NCBI RefSeq assembly: GCF_013155375.1
Contig: NZ_JABJQY010000004.1
Location: forward strand, 124,001-188,000
From: Nocardioides sp. zg-1308
Lineage (GTDB): Bacteria; Actinomycetota; Actinomycetes; Propionibacteriales; Nocardioidaceae
Length of the DNA stretch: 64,000 bases
Direction: 5' to 3'
Of the stretch, positions 62,001 to 64,000 are shown piece by piece. The notes under the pieces were generated by a model. That model was not told where the DNA came from. It made no database searches and saw only the letters and a program-made list of their open reading frames with translations. The translations under genes and the position numbers were made by a program. Every line of letters begins with the position of its first letter. Position 1 is the first letter of the stretch.

Positions 62001-62282
62001 GTCGAGCGAGGGGCGCATCGGCGCGAGGACGTCCTCGACGACGGCGGCCGCCTCGGCGCGGGCCGCCGGCACGTCGTCCCCCGCGACCTCGACCAGGAAG
62101 GCGGTGACGCCCAGGTCGGCGGGCGGGGCCCGCCGGACCTCCACCGAGAAGGCGCGGTCCGCGGTGGCGCCCAGCATGAGGGCGCACACCCCGACCAGGG
62201 TGGCGGCGGGGGCGACGAGGAGGACGACGGCGGTCAGCAGCCGTCGCTGGACGTACGCGCGGCGCAGGACCAGGGTCAGCAC
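59073..62282 (-). CDS. large FtsX-like ABC permease
   Basis: A 1069-residue protein with two FtsX-type units: helices around 310-420 (VVLLLGTALSLAAALLAGWL, with the cytoplasmic DLLRAMGLDRRQQ loop) and around 920-1060 (LLALVAVAVVMLAAAVGLV, VVRLRALGLSRRDARRLLVA). Extracytoplasmic domains lie between. This is the layout of MacB/LolC-related transporters that act mechanically on substrates outside the membrane. GTG at 62282 lies 10 bp after the ATPase gene. Confidence 0.87.
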   Translation of the reverse strand: MLTLVLRRAYVQRRLLTAVVLLVAPAATLVGVCALMLGATADRAFSVEVRRAPPADLGVTAFLVEVAGDDVPAARAEAAAVVEDVLAPMRPSLDVTATSRLRRLDGDDGRLAYLTGTDALPARADLVAGRWPTAATIGAGGGNGAGPDAVLEAAVPATTARLLGLAPGDEVVLGREVGLDGSDVPVTVAVVGTFRPRADVEWERDPLAGAGFAAAYSDGLEAAPTYGPFVLREAAFAASGSFAKGLRVTGHPRRALAGDEPLRAAAGSLGDASRRLASGVGDRARITRLASDLPTTLERVHAQQASTRATVVVVLLLGTALSLAAALLAGWLVAAVREDEQDLLRAMGLDRRQQVGAATLEALLLACLAAAVAVPVAAVVHSRLTHLPDLRAAGLEQPPTVSALLLLSVLGAAVALTMALVATSAGTARGPDPVSRPGVLVRLGLAPLLLLVAVAAWWQLRSQPATAARPGDVTLALAPVVFVAASTALAVRVVPVLLGWAARVGIRSRSFVLPLAAQQAARRRHTGTAMVLVAAAAACAVFGVALRTTWQQSQEDQAALRVGTDVALALPAPAGLQEAREVAAAVPDGSPDPVVSPVIHRPLALGRYVGQEGRRPVLVAVDTRHAGALLRGRTEPGWDWAGVGEALAPEGSVAGVSLPEDGEGVRLRGRSPRGAALTVAPTAVVEDPSGFRASVGARPLALDGRPHPLEWTSPLGSGLRLVGLRLELDGDPGAAPSTDADVEVVVTVPAAGDGLDDGPAWQLLPLQQDSPVAGAAVSVEPTGAGTELRASLGINLAYYAYTGADVLASAFPTPPHVPVVVSQDLVDAVGARVGDELSALVGDAVLLLRVTAVVPTVPSAPGQVAVLADADMLSRALIDVGRLDPVVDGWWVGRPPAATAPALRSLGLGEVTVRQDVADQLAQGPLRVTVPTTLLALVAVAVVMLAAAVGLVRSAERQRRSSEVVRLRALGLSRRDARRLLVAEHLAFFVPLVLVGTLVGLLAAVSLGPHLVRSDLGAAPVPAAVATWSWATELLLVGGLVLVTLVLTAGLAAAHVRRSDPAQLRAGDL

Positions 62283-62292
62283 GGCCGGGCCA

Positions 62293-62979
62293 TCAGCCGT
62301 CGACCCGCCCGTCCGAGATCGTGAGCACCCGGTCGGCGAGCGACATCAGCACCGCGTCGTGCGTCGCGACGACCGCCGTCACGCCCTCGGACTCCACGAC
62401 CGCGCGCAGCAGCGCCATCACGGCCAGGCCCGTCTCCGTGTCGAGCTGGCCGGTCGGCTCGTCGGCCAGCAGGAGCCGGGGGGAGCCGGCGAGCGCGCGG
62501 GCGATGGCCACGCGCTGCTGCTGTCCGCCGGAGAGCTCCGCCGGCCGCTGCAGCGCGTGCTCGCGCAGGCCGACCAGGTCCAGCAGCAGGGCGGTCCGCT
62601 CCTCGCGCTCGGGCACGGGCGTGTGCCGCAGCCGCAGCGGGACGCCGACGTTCTCCGCGGCGGTGAGCGCCGGGACGAGGCCGAAGGTCTGGAAGACGTA
62701 GGCGATCGTGTCGCGCCGCAGCCGGCTCAGCCCCTGCTCGTCGAGGTCGGTGACCTCGGTGCCGTCCACGCGGACCGTCCCCGCGTCGGGCCGGTCCAGC
62801 CCGCCGACGACGTTGAGCAGGGTGGTCTTGCCGGACCCGGACCGGCCGACCACGGCGACCATCTCGCCGGGTGCCACGTCGAAGGACACCTCGCGCAGCG
62901 CGTGCACGGCGGTGCCGCCGGTCCCGTACGTCCGGACGAGCCCCCGCACGGCGACCATCGGCTCGGTGGGGGCGCTCAC
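62293..62979 (-). CDS. ABC transporter ATP-binding protein (MacB/LolD-like)
   Basis: A 228-residue ATPase: Walker A GRSGSGKTT, Q-loop FQTFGLVP, signature LSGGQQQRVAIARAL, Walker B LLLADEPTG and the H-loop in ATHDAVL. It is the LolD/MacB class that partners FtsX-like permeases. GTG at 62979 overlaps the stop of the upstream ATPase gene (GTGA). Confidence 0.92.
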   Translation of the reverse strand: MSAPTEPMVAVRGLVRTYGTGGTAVHALREVSFDVAPGEMVAVVGRSGSGKTTLLNVVGGLDRPDAGTVRVDGTEVTDLDEQGLSRLRRDTIAYVFQTFGLVPALTAAENVGVPLRLRHTPVPEREERTALLLDLVGLREHALQRPAELSGGQQQRVAIARALAGSPRLLLADEPTGQLDTETGLAVMALLRAVVESEGVTAVVATHDAVLMSLADRVLTISDGRVDG

Positions 62980-63887
62980 CCGTCCTCGCGGCGGTCGGAC
63001 CGGATCTCGACGTGGTCGTCGGCGAGCGCCAGCCGGACGCGGCGGGTGAGCTCGAGCGCCTCGCGGAACTCGCGCGGCAGCTGCACCCGGCCGGCGCGGT
63101 CCATCACGGCGTACTCCTCGGCCGTGGCGGGCGAGCCGGCGTCCGCGTCGCTGCGGACCACCTCGCTGCTGGTGCGTCCGTCCCGGATGGCGACCGTGCG
63201 GGCGACCTGGCCGCTCACCGCGGCGTCGTGGGTGACGACCACGACGGTGGCGCCGAGCTCCCGGTTGACCGTGCGCAGGGCGGCGAACACCTCGGCCGCG
63301 GTCGCGCTGTCGAGCTCCCCGGTCGGCTCGTCGGCCAGGAGGAGACGCGGCTCGTTGGCGAGCGCGACGGCGATGGCGACGCGCTGCTGCTCGCCGCCCG
63401 ACATCTGGAGGGGACGACGGTCGGTGCAGTGGGCGACGCCGAGGAGCTCGAGCAGCTCCTCGGTGCGCGCGCCGCGCCGGGCGCGGGGGAGCCCGGCGAT
63501 GGTCATCGGCAGGTCGACCACCTGGCCGGCCGTCAGGTAGGGGACGAGGTTGCGCGACGCCTGCTGCCGCACGAACCCGACGACGTGGCGTCGGTAGCGC
63601 ACCTGCTTGGTGCGCGACATGTCGGCGAGGTCGTGCCCGGCGACCCGCGCGCGGCCGGCGGTCGGCGCGTCGACACCCGCCAGGACGTTGAGCAGCGTCG
63701 ACTTCCCCGACCCGGAGGCCCCCACCAGGGCCACCATCTCGCCCTCGTGGACGAGCAGGTCCAAGCCCTGCAGGGCCTGCACCTCGATGGTCTCGGACTG
63801 GTAGATCCGCACGAGGTTGTCGCACACGACGAGGGCGTCGTGGCCGAACTCCTGCTCGCGCGGAGGCGCTGCCGGGAGCCTCAGCAC
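62976..63887 (-). CDS. ABC ATP-binding protein with AbrB-like C-terminal tail
   Basis: A 303-residue ATPase: Walker A GASGSGKST, signature MSGGEQQRVAIAVAL, Walker B LLLADEPTG. After the ABC domain (to about 245) comes an extra tail containing VMDRAGRVQLPREFREALEL and ALADDHVEIR, the pattern of an AbrB/SpoVT swapped-hairpin domain. The tail may dimerise the ATPase or bind DNA. GTG at 63887. The two ATPases and two permeases are consecutive and overlapping, so they form one operon starting here. Confidence 0.9.
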   Translation of the reverse strand: MLRLPAAPPREQEFGHDALVVCDNLVRIYQSETIEVQALQGLDLLVHEGEMVALVGASGSGKSTLLNVLAGVDAPTAGRARVAGHDLADMSRTKQVRYRRHVVGFVRQQASRNLVPYLTAGQVVDLPMTIAGLPRARRGARTEELLELLGVAHCTDRRPLQMSGGEQQRVAIAVALANEPRLLLADEPTGELDSATAAEVFAALRTVNRELGATVVVVTHDAAVSGQVARTVAIRDGRTSSEVVRSDADAGSPATAEEYAVMDRAGRVQLPREFREALELTRRVRLALADDHVEIRSDRREDG

Positions 63888-63964
63888 CGGTCCACCACCT
63901 GCTTCCCCCTGATGTCGCGCGCCGGCGCGATGCTAGCAGTGAGCCGGGTCACAGCCGGGGCGAT

Positions 63965-63999
63965 CGGGCATCAGGGCGGGCATCAGGTCGGGCATCAGG
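63965..63999. repeat. 12-bp tandem repeat upstream of the ABC operon
   Basis: Three head-to-tail copies of CGGGCATCAGG with a 12-bp period reach the window edge. An inverted partial copy (CCCCTGATG) lies at 63903-63911, closer to the operon start. A -10-like TAGCAT on the minus strand lies between, at 63936-63931. These may be operators of the ABC operon. Confidence 0.55.
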
Positions 64000-64000
64000 G

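Overview
The window is very GC-rich, with GTG starts, ATGA/GTGA stop-start overlaps, ANTAR proteins and large MalT-type LuxR regulators. This points to a high-GC actinomycete, most likely a Nocardioides-like soil or water organism; the genus is inferred from gene content only. There are no rRNA, tRNA, IS, phage or CRISPR features.

Layout. (1) 1-2.9 kb: the start of a PAS protein leaving the left edge, a frameshifted small gene, and a HAD-like protein plus CPA2 antiporter operon. (2) 3-40.4 kb: a stress and envelope island of about 38 genes. It holds two cardiolipin synthases, two HAD/antiporter pairs, a SulP transporter, a K+ channel, holin-like/DUF360 membrane domains in three architectures, three DUF7144 membrane proteins, DUF1269/DUF6325/SHOCT proteins, a LURP-one protein, glutamate decarboxylase, a sulfatase with its formylglycine-generating enzyme, and three genes of an uncharacterised ~60-residue domain. 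It also encodes two full MalT-like (LAL) regulators, one ATPase-less TPR-LuxR regulator and one TrmB/LuxR-like regulator. (3) 40.5-45.5 kb: an ERCC4-type nuclease, then a KimA-like K+ transporter with KdpD/KdpE-like signalling genes. (4) 45.5-52.1 kb: a secreted glycan-type protein, a general stress protein, a TetR unit with operators on both sides, and an AI-2E family exporter. (5) 52.1-64 kb: acyl-CoA dehydrogenase, LysR, EamA, SRPBCC, and a four-gene ABC/FtsX operon.

Main result. A single promoter architecture recurs through region 2 and is not seen to the right of 40.4 kb. It is an 8+8 bp inverted repeat, CCTCACCC then 5 bp then GGGTGAGG (variants GGATGAGG, GGGGGAGG, GGAGGAGG), with a NANNNT -10 hexamer 20-22 bp beyond the proximal half-site. 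I located 18 positions (one a degenerate multi-site cluster) plus one variant. Several lie between divergent genes and carry a correctly spaced -10 on both sides. The half-site resembles the MalT box (GGGGA[T/G]GAGG) and its centre falls near -37, where MalT boxes act. I infer a regulon driven by one or more of the LuxR/LAL regulators encoded among these genes. The predicted transcription starts independently support the start codons chosen here, and one gene (start at 8715) would be leaderless.

The regulon members suggest a programme for membrane and ion homeostasis: cation/H+ exchange, K+ flux, cardiolipin synthesis, anion transport, acid consumption by glutamate decarboxylase, and general stress proteins. 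Start codons, operons and functions are inferred from sequence alone.
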